Shown one piece after another: positions 50,455 through 59,738 of a DNA stretch of 64,000 nt. The notes beneath the pieces are model-generated. The model was not told the DNA's origin. It saw only the letters and a program-made list of their open reading frames with translations, and searched no databases. Origin of the DNA: Bradyrhizobium quebecense (GTDB lineage Bacteria; Pseudomonadota; Alphaproteobacteria; Rhizobiales; Xanthobacteraceae). The translations under genes were made by a program, and so were the position numbers. Within the stretch, counting starts at the first letter, position 1, and the number at the start of each line of letters is the position of its first letter. Location: assembly GCF_013373795.3 (NCBI RefSeq), contig NZ_CP088022.1:1674001-1738000 (forward strand). The letters run 5' to 3'.

Positions 50455-51311
50455 CCAGGTGGCGTCACCTCCAGCGACAGGCGATCGAGCGGGCTCTGCG
50501 TCGCTCGGATCGTATCGGTGGCGACCTGCGTGTAGCGCGCTGTCGACGACAAATTATTGTGCCCGAGCAAGACCTGGATGATCCGGATATCGGTTCCGTT
50601 CTCGAGAAGATGTGTCGCGAAGCTGTGGCGCAGCGTGTGCAGCGTGACGCGCTTGGTCAGGCCCGCAGCCTTCACCGCCGACCGGCAGGCGGCATGCAGC
50701 ACGGTCTGATCGATCGGATGATCTTCGTCACGACCAGGGAACAGATAAAGCCGCGGCCGGGCGAGCCGCCAGTAGGTGCGCAGGATGCCCAGCAGCTGGG
50801 GCGACAGCATCACGTTGCGATCCTTCGCGCCCTTGCCGTGGCGCACCTGGATGACGCCGCGGGCGCTGTCGATGTCTTCGATCCGCAGTCCCGCAACCTC
50901 CGAGGCCCTGAGCCCGGCCGCATAGGCGGTGGTGAGCGCGGCGCGGCTCTTCAGGCTCGATACCGCTTCAAGAAACTGAACCACTTCGTCGGCGCTGAGA
51001 ACGACCGGCAGCTTGCGCGGTTCTCGCGCATAGGGAATGCGCTCTGGGATGAGCGCCTCGCCGAGCGTGACGCCGTAGAAAAACCGTAGCGCACAGACGA
51101 TCTGGTTCAGCGCCGGCCATGAGATGCCGGTCGAGACCAAATGCACCTGGAAGGCGCGGACGTCTTCCAGCTCTAACCGGTCAGGCGATCGGCCAAAATA
51201 GCGGCTGAACTTCGAAACCGCGCTGATGTAGGATCTTTGCGTCGCCGGCGACAGATTGCGGACGGTCATGTCTTCGATCATGCGGCGGCGAAGAGGGCTC
51301 AAATCGGCCAT
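50451..51311 (-). CDS. Tyrosine recombinase associated with the IS91-type element
   Basis: The 286-residue protein has an N-terminal SAM-like core-binding domain (LSPATQRSYISAVSKFSRYF) and a catalytic domain with arginine in YAAGLRASEVAGLR, HTLRHSFATHLLENG and the nucleophilic tyrosine in SSTARYTQV. AGGAG lies 7 bases before the ATG at 51311. It is coupled to the HUH transposase rather than to phage genes, so it is probably part of the element and not the prophage integrase. Confidence 0.9.
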   Translation of the reverse strand: MADLSPLRRRMIEDMTVRNLSPATQRSYISAVSKFSRYFGRSPDRLELEDVRAFQVHLVSTGISWPALNQIVCALRFFYGVTLGEALIPERIPYAREPRKLPVVLSADEVVQFLEAVSSLKSRAALTTAYAAGLRASEVAGLRIEDIDSARGVIQVRHGKGAKDRNVMLSPQLLGILRTYWRLARPRLYLFPGRDEDHPIDQTVLHAACRSAVKAAGLTKRVTLHTLRHSFATHLLENGTDIRIIQVLLGHNNLSSTARYTQVATDTIRATQSPLDRLSLEVTPPG

Positions 51312-51594
51312 CTCGATACTCCTGTCTGAGGGGGTGGGCTCCAACACCCACATCCTCTCAGCCAGGAGGCGATCTATGTGTAGCGCGCAAAATCGAATGG
51401 CACCGCGCGCAAGTTCGTTTGTCACCCCATTGGTTAAGGCTCGTATACCCCGTTCATGGCGTCGACATGGGGTGCCAGAAGGCCACAAACGCGGGCTTGA
51501 CCGCGGTTGGCACACGGATCTTCAGGCTGTTATCGGACTCTACATGGCTGTAGAAAACGGCTAGGATCAGAGTATTCAGCCAAGGTGCTTCTGA
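51312..51594. other. Right flank of the IS91-type element
   Basis: No gene is supported in this stretch. The right end of the IS91-type element should be here, but I see no diagnostic terminal sequence that I can name with confidence. Confidence 0.4.
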
Positions 51595-52082
51595 TTGCCG
51601 CCGTTACAGTATTGGTTTTCCGGCGCCGCTATAGGCGCATTCTTGGCGCTCGTCGTCAGCGTCACGACGTTGAGCTGGGCTTGGTTTTCGGCAGCACGGA
51701 ACGAGCATAAATCGTCCCAGTCTACCGAGGCGGCCGATCGTGAAAAGGCCCGTCTTGCCGTAATCAGATCCCACCTTCAAAGTTTTTACATCGAGGGCGG
51801 CTCGCTCATGGATAAGCCGGTGCCGCCCAATGCGTCGCCAGAGCTGATCGCGCAATACACAGCGGAAGCCGAGACATGGGCAACCAAGGCCAATACCTGG
51901 ATAGGCACAGAACTGGGCAAGGGGCTTCAGCTAGGTTTGTCGATCGCACAGCCTATCCTTCGAGGTTCATGAGCGGCGTTGCTCCTGAAGTCGGTAACGC
52001 CAAAATCTTTATCGCAGATCTCCGTCAAAACCTTGCAAAGATGATCGAGACCGATGCTTGGGACTCAGGAGCGGCGAGATAA
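51595..52082 (+). pseudogene. Small membrane protein gene, probably frameshifted
   Basis: The first frame (51595-51972) starts at TTG and encodes one membrane segment (GAAIGAFLALVVSVTTLSWA) and a helical soluble part ending AQPILRGS. The neighbouring frame then continues naturally as FMSGVAPEVGNAKIFIADLR and QNLAKMIETDAWDSG to 52082. A one-base change near 51968 would join them. There is no in-frame codon upstream of the TTG before a stop, so the 5' end may also be damaged. I do not recognise the family; a holin- or spanin-like phage role is possible but unsupported. Confidence 0.4.
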
Positions 52083-52154
52083 CCTTGCTGAGCAAGGCGA
52101 AGCGTGCCCGTGAAACGTCGCCGGAGTATCCGCTTTTGTGGCCACAAGCGGTTC

Positions 52155-52514
52155 CTAGACTAGGGCATTGGCACGGACCAGCAGGCTGTCGACCTGGTCG
52201 TCGGACAGGCCCACGACGGTGATCATGTGCTGTACTAGGCTGTCGGACCGCCTGATCTCCGTCGCCAGGTCCCATTCCTCCTGCACGTTCGCATCCGCCG
52301 CAATCGCGGCCTTCACGGAAGCCCAGGTGCCAAGCTCATCAAAGGCCCGCTTCAGGCCGAGCTTGGTGCAGGAACTCGGCACACGGGCCGGTGGTTCAAG
52401 GAACGCAATCACCGCCGGGTCGTCGTCGTCGACTTGCTCAGTCTCGAAGCCGGGCTGCTCGCAGGCGAACCATCCAACTATTTTGCCTGCATCGTCTCGT
52501 ACTACAAATCCCAT
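52155..52514 (-). CDS. Small hypothetical prophage protein downstream of the tail fibre
   Basis: The 119-residue acidic protein starts at ATG 52514, with AGGAG about 13 and AGGA 5 bases upstream. It begins GFVVRDDAGKIVGWFACEQP, has an acidic stretch (EQVDDDDP), and ends in a helical region. It lies 11 bases after the tail-fibre stop on the same strand, where phages often encode tail-fibre partners or tail assembly chaperones. I do not recognise the family. Confidence 0.65.
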   Translation of the reverse strand: MGFVVRDDAGKIVGWFACEQPGFETEQVDDDDPAVIAFLEPPARVPSSCTKLGLKRAFDELGTWASVKAAIAADANVQEEWDLATEIRRSDSLVQHMITVVGLSDDQVDSLLVRANALV

Positions 52515-52525
52515 GCTGTCCTCTC

Positions 52526-54388
52526 CTATTCGAACGGATCGTACCAACCGCGCGTGACGAGTCGCAGGGTCGTGTTTGCAACGGTCGAGCGCGCCGCGAC
52601 TTGCCGCGCGGTATCCGTCCAAACGCGGACTTCGGTCATGTTGCCGCTGGTTGCAGCTGATGCCTCAACACCAGTGCCGCCGAGGGAATAGCTGGGGGCG
52701 TTGTCAACCATAGCGGTCTCGTGAACCCACCAAACCGTATTTTGCGCTGTGTTCCAGGCGATAACCGTCAGAATCGCTTGCACTTGCACGCCGGGCGGAA
52801 TGCTGGCCAGTGCGAACGTTTGCAGCGTCGTTCCGATTGTGGTGTTGACGTCAAGAGAAACTCCGGGCCACCAGAATTCGCGCCCTCGCTGCAGCAGTGG
52901 CGAGAACGTGCTCGATGCCGTTGACCACCAAACCGCACCGATGCGCCTGCAAAGCGTGTAACCAGATGGAAGCGTCGGCGCTGTCGCACTCAACGAAATA
53001 AGAATATCGGTGTTGCCGCTGCCTACCGGATTTCTGATGATGAATACATGATAGAAGCCGGCCGCGATTGCTCCGGTATCCAAAGCACCGTTGCCGTTTC
53101 CGGGATTCCATGCAGCGCTCGTCTTGCTGAGCGCGGCGCCAAGGCTAATCATGTCGGCTTGATTGCGATCACACGCCACACCAGCTGATACGCTGAAACT
53201 CGCGATGCCCGTCGACGTGATCTTCAATCCTGCCAAGGGCAGCCCGCGCAGCAATGCGGGAATGCCGAGATTGACCACCGCAGCCGGCTTGTTCGTAAGA
53301 TCGGCAAGATTAAGGCTCGACGTCAGATCGCCCGCGCCGGGCTGACCAACGTGGTTAAAATTCCAGTCTCCGTACGTGCCGACACCATTCGCCTTGTCGA
53401 CCGTCATCGTAATGACTTGCACAACAGGATCGTAGAGACAAACGCCCTCCATCCAATTGGTCGGCGAGGCATTCGACGATGCGCGCAGCCGGACGCCGTT
53501 CTGATACGAGAACCCCGTGACCGCCGAGAACACTTTCGTTCCCGTGCCGATCGCCAGTGCCGTCGCGCTCGTTGCCTCCGTTGCACTCTGACCGATAAGC
53601 AGCCATTTGCCGGCCGCCAGGTCGGTTGCGAAGTTACCGGACAGATGCGGCACGACGCACTGATAGGTATTTTTGTTGATCGGGTGCACGACGATCGACG
53701 CCGGCGGACCCACGACGTAATTTTGGCCGGTCGCCCATGCCGCAGTTTGCAGCCACGGCAGCGGCCCCGTCGGACCTGTATCGCCCTTGCTGGCGAGGAC
53801 TTGCCAGTACGTCGCGTTGGGCGGCACATGCCCCGCGCCTGGTGTGTCGTTAATCCAGATGTAGGACGAGCCATTCAGCGTCGCCACGTCCATCAGGCCG
53901 TAGGTATGTGCGTTGTCGTATGGTGCGGGCTCGCCGAGCGGCTTGGAGATGCCCTGGTAATTCCAGACGCCTGACTCCTTTACCCATTCCTTTCCGCTCG
54001 ACGCCTGCCGCGCATACTGCCCTTCGTCGCCTTTGGACGGATCAGGCGTCGCCCGATCGGAGCGCACGAACACAAAGAAGCCGTCAGTCTCGAGCGCGCC
54101 GGTCAGGCGGATGACCTCGGCCGATGTCTGCGATCCGGAGAAGCGCAGCGGACTGCTCTGCAGAATTTGATACGCAGTGCCGGCCGGCACATTTGCATAG
54201 GGCCATTTCGCAATGCTGAGATGGGTGTCGTCCGTCACGTCGAGCAGAGTGACAGGACCGAAACCGTCGACCACCAGCGTGTCGAATCTCATGACGTTCG
54301 AGGCCCATAGCGGACCGCCGCCGCCCGTCACGACTTGGCCGCTGCTGGCGACCGATACGGTTCCGGTCGAATATATCAAATCGGGCAT
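52526..54388 (-). CDS. Phage tail fibre protein
   Basis: The 620-residue protein is rich in Ser, Thr, Gly and Ala with low charge, as in trimeric fibres. It contains a short collagen-like run (KGDTGPTGPLPW), a carbohydrate-binding-like segment around VGPPASIVVHPINKNTYQCV, and LTNKPAAVVNLG, a segment type common in phage fibres. The C-terminal ~150 residues are probably the receptor-binding tip. I start at ATG 54388 because the longer frame to 54565 overlaps the upstream gene heavily. It probably sets host range. Confidence 0.82.
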   Translation of the reverse strand: MPDLIYSTGTVSVASSGQVVTGGGGPLWASNVMRFDTLVVDGFGPVTLLDVTDDTHLSIAKWPYANVPAGTAYQILQSSPLRFSGSQTSAEVIRLTGALETDGFFVFVRSDRATPDPSKGDEGQYARQASSGKEWVKESGVWNYQGISKPLGEPAPYDNAHTYGLMDVATLNGSSYIWINDTPGAGHVPPNATYWQVLASKGDTGPTGPLPWLQTAAWATGQNYVVGPPASIVVHPINKNTYQCVVPHLSGNFATDLAAGKWLLIGQSATEATSATALAIGTGTKVFSAVTGFSYQNGVRLRASSNASPTNWMEGVCLYDPVVQVITMTVDKANGVGTYGDWNFNHVGQPGAGDLTSSLNLADLTNKPAAVVNLGIPALLRGLPLAGLKITSTGIASFSVSAGVACDRNQADMISLGAALSKTSAAWNPGNGNGALDTGAIAAGFYHVFIIRNPVGSGNTDILISLSATAPTLPSGYTLCRRIGAVWWSTASSTFSPLLQRGREFWWPGVSLDVNTTIGTTLQTFALASIPPGVQVQAILTVIAWNTAQNTVWWVHETAMVDNAPSYSLGGTGVEASAATSGNMTEVRVWTDTARQVAARSTVANTTLRLVTRGWYDPFE

Positions 54389-54921
54389 GGGATACCGGGC
54401 TCCGAAGTCAGGCTGGATTGAGAGATCGCGTCGATGCGGGCCAAGTGCTGGCGAAGGTTCGCCGGCGTCTCCGCGCCCGTCGGATGGCACGGCCAGTTTC
54501 GCACCATAGATGGCGCGTCGGGTTGCTTGGATAGATCGCGAAGCTGCTGCCGATATACCGCCCACGTCTCACGGTTCGCGACATTGCGGTCAGTGACCAT
54601 GTACTGGTCGGTCGCCGATAACTCGGCAGCCACCGCCAGCTTCACAAGAAGCGCTAGCCGCTCGATCAGAAGCACCGCCTGGTCTGCCGCAGGCCGTTTG
54701 ACGATCGTCAGCGTGGCCAGGTCCACCATGTCGACGAACGGATCGATCTCAACGACGGATGCAACGCCGCTACGAGCTAACCCAGGCACATCTGGCCCGT
54801 AGAGGGCATCTTGGATTCGAAGGATGGCATGGTTCGGCAAGTGGCTCTTGCCATCGACTGGTTCGAGCGTTCCCCACGATCGGATGAACCCCGTCGCGGT
54901 GCAGTAGTGGATAACGGTCAT
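54376..54921 (-). CDS. Phage tail assembly chaperone-like protein
   Basis: The C-terminal third of this 181-residue protein reads NRETWAVYRQQLRDLSKQPD followed by RNWPCHPTG, the pattern of Phage_tail_APC proteins (W-x2-YRQ-x2-RDL and a final WP-x2-P). The N-terminal part is unrecognised. The gene overlaps the tail tip gene by 4 bases and lies directly before the fibre gene, the usual place for a fibre chaperone. Confidence 0.65.
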   Translation of the reverse strand: MTVIHYCTATGFIRSWGTLEPVDGKSHLPNHAILRIQDALYGPDVPGLARSGVASVVEIDPFVDMVDLATLTIVKRPAADQAVLLIERLALLVKLAVAAELSATDQYMVTDRNVANRETWAVYRQQLRDLSKQPDAPSMVRNWPCHPTGAETPANLRQHLARIDAISQSSLTSEPGIPCPI

Positions 54922-57900
54922 CGCTTCGCACCCATCACAAAGAGCGAACCGGACACGACCCCCCAGAATCCCGGATTGCTCATCGTGATGGCAACCGGAA
55001 TCGTCATGACCCCACCGTTGGCTATGACCTGGACTGACCCTGAAAGCGTCGGCGTGAACGAGACGTTCTGTCCGCTAAACGTATAGGAGTTGACGGTCGA
55101 GCCGTTCACGAACGCGGTGAATGCGCAGCTTGTGGCGATGTTGCCGCTTTCGTAAACCACCATGGGGCAGCTCAGGTAGAGCGTCATGATCTTGCCGGAC
55201 AGGCCCGTCGTATCTATCGAGAGATTGCCGCTGTAGATCGTGGTTGAGGAGCCGCCGGGATTGATGGCGGCGATGCTCTGGACGATAGGCACGATGATGG
55301 CGTTGTCCGCGATCTTCAGCGACTGGACCGACAGGTTCTGGATGGCACCATTCGTTGCCGTGATCGAGTCGGCGGCCATGTGTCCCGCAATGATCTGCTG
55401 CCCAGCGATCATGCGCGCGAAGATGCCGCCATCAAGATACATGTTGCCGACGAACCCGAATGCCGGAACACCGTTGACGGTACCGACAGTGAGTGCGGCG
55501 ACGGGGTTGCCGCCGTTGACCCCCGGTAATTGAAATTGGAGCTTGTTTGCCTGGATGGTGAAAGCCGACCAATTCGCTCCGCTGTCAAGCCGGATGGCGC
55601 CGGTGATGACGCCGTTCACAGTGATATCGACACCCCAACGCGCACCGACGTAGCCGTCAAGCGTAGCAATCGCTTCGGAATGCTCGGTGACCGAGGCGTC
55701 GAGCGCGCCGAAATGCGCGTTCGTCGTGAGCTGGTAGCTGGCAAACGCATTCTGAGTGTCAAGGGCGACGGTGCGGACGTCGTCGATCGACGCGCTAATT
55801 CCGTCAGTCGCGACCTGGATCAGGTTTTCGACTTGTTGGAGCTGATCCCAAGATTGCTGGTTGAGCGTGCCCTTCGCCAGCGACAGCCGCGCCGCGATAC
55901 TCTGCATCTGGTCCGCAATTCGGGCGTCCAGCTCGTCGATCTCGCGCCGATACTGCTGCTGTAGGGTCGAAATTTGATACACTATTCCGGCCGCCAGATC
56001 GGCCATCGTGAACCTAGCGTCGGGCGTCGAGAAGTTGCGCCACTCCGTCCACAGCATCAGACGCGGCGAACTCGGCACATATTGCACGCGCGCCTGATAA
56101 GCCGTTAGAGGCAGCAGCGACTGCGTCACGATCATTGCGCCGCGCCCGTATGACCCTGGTGGCGTCGCGCCCGATGTGACGAACGACTGATCGCTGGCGA
56201 GGCGAACCTCGTACTGCAGCGCATCGATACCCGAGAGCGTGCCGTCCCATTCGAGCTGCATCGCTGGCCGGCGTTGAACATGGTCGGCGTCGAGCTGCGC
56301 GATGCCCTCGACGCTCCAATCATTCACCGGCTGCGCCGGGGGATAGATGATGACGGTCGAGCCGCCGATGACGGGCTTGAAATCGGTGCCCTGGTCCCAA
56401 TCGTAGTCCGATGGATCGACTTCTGTCAGTGCGACACCGACGTCGAGATTGGCCTTATCGGTGACCGTATCGACCCGAAACAGCTTATTCTGGTAGCCGT
56501 TGCGCACCGACGTCCATGCGGCAACATCGCCCGGTTCGAGAAGCCAGAACGCCGGGGGCAGCACCAAGGCGTGAGTGCGCGCGCGTTGCGCTTCCTCGAT
56601 CGCCGACTTCTGCAGCCGTTGCACTTGGGCTGGATACGGCACCATGTCGAACTGAGGCGATGCCATGAGGCGACGATGGCCGTCGATCACTTCCAGATCG
56701 GTGCGGTAATACGCCGGCGCGGTGGCCGTTTGCCAAGCCTGCGACGGATCAGGATATGTGGCTTGAATGCCGTTGACGCTGTCGGCGAGCGCAAAGAACG
56801 GCCGGAACACTTGCTGCTGATCCGACACGATGTCGTCGTCGGTGAACGACATAACCGGCGCATCGGGCGCACCGAGGTGAATCTTGTAGAACCCGCCGAT
56901 CTCGGAAAGGCGACCCTGACAAGCGGTCAATATGCTCTCAAGCGCGTTCGCTGGCTGGGTGTTGACATTGATTTGCGCGCCCGAGCGATAGCTTGGCTCC
57001 GGCCCGGTCTCACCAGCGATCGACGCGCGGCACTTCTCGATCTGGGTGATCCAGTTCGCAACAGGCAGGCGGCCGGCCGGGGCGTTCTGCAAGCCGTAAA
57101 GCCACGCACCCTGATAGGTGATGCCGCGCAGGATGTTGTAGGCCTGCACTGCCGGCATATCATCTCCGTCGCCGCCCCAGGTCGATGGATCGGCATAGCG
57201 TTGGCCGCCAACGCCGCCGGCCGTCGAATCCCTAGACACGTCGTAGAGCGGAATGCTCGAAAGCTCGAACAGGAACGACGGAAACCCGGAGAAGACGCTG
57301 GCGTTCACGAGGGTCGTAACGATGACATAGGCACATCCCACGCCGACCCGCGTGGCTTCATAAGGCCGATCTTCGGACGAGACCGAGTTTACCAGGTAGG
57401 GATCGGCGATAGTCTGGGTGCCATCGTAATATTTGATCCAAACATGCGGGACGATGTTGGCATCAGGATGGTTGGGATCGCGGGGCTTCACGAACTCTGG
57501 CGGCTCATAGCCCGCATCGGTTCCACCGGGTGCACCGACCAGACCTCCGCTCGGGATGGTGATCGCTTGCCCATTAATTCGCATACCGACTAGCCGAGCG
57601 CGCGGCATATCGGAGACCTTGATCACCTGTACAAGGTTTGCGTTCGGGGTATCCTGGTCGCCGCCCCAGGTGTTCGCGTAGACCAGTTGGCCCGCTGTCG
57701 CGCTGAAGCCCAGCGGGAATGACCGGGGCACCGCGCCGCCCGAGGTGAGCGTGCCCTGGACGCCGAAGTTGTCCGTCTTTTGCTGCTGCGCCTGATTGCC
57801 GGAGACCGCCTTCGCCGCGTACGACAGGCCGATCGAGCCAGCAAGCGCAATTGCGGTGTTCAGCGTGAAGGCAACGGCGGTCGCGATGAAGCCCGCCTCA

Positions 57901-57944
57901 ATGCCGAGAAAAGTCGCAACCGCAGCAGCGGTGAAAACAGGCAT
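54918..57944 (-). CDS. Phage tail tip protein J-like (host specificity)
   Basis: The 1008-residue protein starts with a hydrophobic N-terminus (ATFLGIEAGFIATAVAFTLN) and has the order found in siphophage tip proteins: an N-terminal hub region, a domain with GITYQGAWLYGLQNAPAGRL and FYKIHLGAPDAPVMSFTDDD, a fibronectin-like region (~560-660), a coiled coil (LQQQYRREIDELDARIADQM), and a C-terminal fibre-like part with repeated GNIATS-type beta segments. It forms the distal end of the tail and contacts the receptor. It is the longest tail gene after the tape measure. Confidence 0.88.
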   Translation of the reverse strand: MPVFTAAAVATFLGIEAGFIATAVAFTLNTAIALAGSIGLSYAAKAVSGNQAQQQKTDNFGVQGTLTSGGAVPRSFPLGFSATAGQLVYANTWGGDQDTPNANLVQVIKVSDMPRARLVGMRINGQAITIPSGGLVGAPGGTDAGYEPPEFVKPRDPNHPDANIVPHVWIKYYDGTQTIADPYLVNSVSSEDRPYEATRVGVGCAYVIVTTLVNASVFSGFPSFLFELSSIPLYDVSRDSTAGGVGGQRYADPSTWGGDGDDMPAVQAYNILRGITYQGAWLYGLQNAPAGRLPVANWITQIEKCRASIAGETGPEPSYRSGAQINVNTQPANALESILTACQGRLSEIGGFYKIHLGAPDAPVMSFTDDDIVSDQQQVFRPFFALADSVNGIQATYPDPSQAWQTATAPAYYRTDLEVIDGHRRLMASPQFDMVPYPAQVQRLQKSAIEEAQRARTHALVLPPAFWLLEPGDVAAWTSVRNGYQNKLFRVDTVTDKANLDVGVALTEVDPSDYDWDQGTDFKPVIGGSTVIIYPPAQPVNDWSVEGIAQLDADHVQRRPAMQLEWDGTLSGIDALQYEVRLASDQSFVTSGATPPGSYGRGAMIVTQSLLPLTAYQARVQYVPSSPRLMLWTEWRNFSTPDARFTMADLAAGIVYQISTLQQQYRREIDELDARIADQMQSIAARLSLAKGTLNQQSWDQLQQVENLIQVATDGISASIDDVRTVALDTQNAFASYQLTTNAHFGALDASVTEHSEAIATLDGYVGARWGVDITVNGVITGAIRLDSGANWSAFTIQANKLQFQLPGVNGGNPVAALTVGTVNGVPAFGFVGNMYLDGGIFARMIAGQQIIAGHMAADSITATNGAIQNLSVQSLKIADNAIIVPIVQSIAAINPGGSSTTIYSGNLSIDTTGLSGKIMTLYLSCPMVVYESGNIATSCAFTAFVNGSTVNSYTFSGQNVSFTPTLSGSVQVIANGGVMTIPVAITMSNPGFWGVVSGSLFVMGAKR

Positions 57945-58415
57945 TTAGAGCGCCTTGACGTAGCTGGTTTCCATGCGGACGAAGCCGCAGCGCTGGTAGA
58001 TCACCGCGACGGCCGGGTCGGCGCCGAGGCCGGACATCTCCGCAACGCGGCAACCCTGCGCGCGCGCCCAAGCCAAATAAGCAGCGATCAGCCGCATGGC
58101 GGACGGACCGCGCTGCGCCGGGTCGATCCACCAAGCGTTCTCTTTCGCGATGCGAACCGGCCCAAGCAGGTGATCGATGGCCACCGCGAGTAGCAGCCCG
58201 TGTGCTGCGCCCTCGATGTCGAGCACCAGCGCGCAGGCGCGCGTGCTGCGCAAGTGGGCCGCGAACAGCCGCTCGGCATAGTCAGGATAAAATTCCAGTG
58301 CTGGATCGCCAGCAGTCAGCAGTGAAGCGCCCGCACGCGCCAGCCACTCCGCGTGGAAATCGCGCAGCATCTCGATCACACGGCTCTTATCGGAAAGGCA
58401 GGCCGGCCGGATCAT
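57945..58415 (-). CDS. GNAT-family acetyltransferase in the tail module
   Basis: The 156-residue protein has GNAT features: an N-terminal IRPACLSDKSRVIEML, a central acyl-CoA-binding strand-loop (ENAWWIDPAQRGPSAMRLIA), and the C-terminal VAVIYQRCGFVRMETSYVKA. It sits between the hub-type gene and the tip gene J, where lambdoid phages usually place the NlpC/P60 peptidase gene K and gene I. I see no Cys-His peptidase motif. It may modify a host or tail protein. The start at 58415 lies 1 base after the preceding stop. Confidence 0.78.
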   Translation of the reverse strand: MIRPACLSDKSRVIEMLRDFHAEWLARAGASLLTAGDPALEFYPDYAERLFAAHLRSTRACALVLDIEGAAHGLLLAVAIDHLLGPVRIAKENAWWIDPAQRGPSAMRLIAAYLAWARAQGCRVAEMSGLGADPAVAVIYQRCGFVRMETSYVKAL

Positions 58416-58416
58416 G

Positions 58417-59106
58417 TCATCCCCACAACATGTGTGCGCCCATGGCGCCGAGCGCAGAGCCGGACAATGGGTTGGTCCTGATCGGCCCGCCGGCTTTGCC
58501 CCAGAACTGCTGCCACTGTCCGACGACGGCGACGTCGGCGAAGAAGTTGTCCGTCGAGCTGCGCAACCGCTGCGACGCATCACAGGCCGTGTCCGGATTG
58601 GAGCGGGTCAGTTCCTGGGTGTTCGACGTGCAAGACAGGCTGACGTCGCCAATCTCGCCCTGCGGTGGCGTGGTGATGGGCGCCTCGTCGATCGTCCCCG
58701 CAAACCGCGGAGCAGCGGGACCGACCATGACGTTTGTGTCCGGATCGAACAGGCCGCGGAAGATCTGCACTTTCCCTTGCTTGCAGTCGTAGCCGCGCAC
58801 CAACTCGTTAACGCGATCCGATACCTGCGATAGCTTGACGGTGACATTCTGCACCGTGAGTGTGGACACTAGCGGAATGTCCGAGATCGAGATCATACTG
58901 CTGGCGCCGGCGAACGTGCGGTTCGCCACCAGCCCGGACTCGGGGTCGATCACGTCGACTGTCGTGGAGCCGAGGTCTGACCAATAGCCGTCCGACACCG
59001 GCGCGCCAGTCGTGCGGTCGCGCACCACGAACCAAATGAAGTCCCGCGCGACCAAGCGGCCGGCGGCGAGCGCGGTGCGATAGTCTGAGGGAATCCCGAT
59101 CTTCAT
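58417..59106 (-). CDS. Phage tail protein, minor (L-like position)
   Basis: The 229-residue protein starts MKIGIPSDYRTALAAGRLVA and contains a beta-rich core (TLTVQNVTVKLSQVSDRVNE, LVRGYDCKQGKVQIFRGLFD, GEIGDVSLSCTSNTQELTRS). Together with two cysteines in the central part this resembles the hub/DUF2163-type proteins between tape measure and tip gene. Its start overlaps the previous stop by 4 bases. Structural role is inferred from position. Confidence 0.65.
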   Translation of the reverse strand: MKIGIPSDYRTALAAGRLVARDFIWFVVRDRTTGAPVSDGYWSDLGSTTVDVIDPESGLVANRTFAGASSMISISDIPLVSTLTVQNVTVKLSQVSDRVNELVRGYDCKQGKVQIFRGLFDPDTNVMVGPAAPRFAGTIDEAPITTPPQGEIGDVSLSCTSNTQELTRSNPDTACDASQRLRSSTDNFFADVAVVGQWQQFWGKAGGPIRTNPLSGSALGAMGAHMLWG

Positions 59107-59738
59107 TCGATGTATTGCCCTGCGGAAAAGGAAATCTGGCCGAACTTGTCGCGCGTTTGCTTGGGCTGCACCGAGCCCGGTAGCAGGGTGAACAAGCCCC
59201 GCGGCGCCTTCACACTGACCAATGCTGACAGGCTGAATCCTGAGCGGACGAACGGCCGCACCTCGAACTCCGGCGTCGTTCCCGACCCGTTGGCCGCAAC
59301 CGACTCCATTGCCTGATGGAGCGCACGGTTCGTCCCGTAGTTGAACGACATGTAGTCGCCGCGCGAGATGATCTGCCCAGCGGTCAAGCCCGACAGCGAC
59401 AACCGCTTGCTGTTGGCGTTGACGGAACGCAGCACGCCGTCGTTGGCGCCGACGCCGCCCGGATAGGCCCTTGGGCTGGCGCGGCGAAGATCGAACGCCT
59501 CGAACAGCCTGGTCACACCATCGAGCGAGTTGATGACGGCCTGGTAGTCGACCGCATCATCATTGCGTAACTCTTCAGTGGTGTATGTCGCGACCCAAAG
59601 CGGCGGCCCCATATCCTTCCCGATCGTCTTGCCGCCGGCGAGCGTGCTCAGCTCCTGTCTTTGCTGCAAGTCGAAGCTGAAGGGCGGCGAGAAGCCGACC
59701 AGCGTGAGGATGTCAGTCCGTGGATAAAGGACTCCCAT
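59103..59738 (-). CDS. Phage minor tail protein (M-like position)
   Basis: The 211-residue protein is beta-rich (PFSFDLQQRQELSTLAGGKT, SLSGLTAGQIISRGDYMSFN, PEFEVRPFVRSGFSLSALVS) and lies directly after the tape measure gene, where lambdoid phages encode distal tail proteins such as M. The family is not recognised with certainty. It overlaps its neighbour at both ends, consistent with coupled translation. Confidence 0.65.
   Translation of the reverse strand: MGVLYPRTDILTLVGFSPPFSFDLQQRQELSTLAGGKTIGKDMGPPLWVATYTTEELRNDDAVDYQAVINSLDGVTRLFEAFDLRRASPRAYPGGVGANDGVLRSVNANSKRLSLSGLTAGQIISRGDYMSFNYGTNRALHQAMESVAANGSGTTPEFEVRPFVRSGFSLSALVSVKAPRGLFTLLPGSVQPKQTRDKFGQISFSAGQYIE

Noticed and set aside
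51342..51564. Plus-strand frame ending GWHTDLQAVIGLYMAVENG
   Set aside because: It vaguely recalls phage or cell-wall enzymes, but it is too short, overlaps the recombinase gene upstream and has no start of its own.
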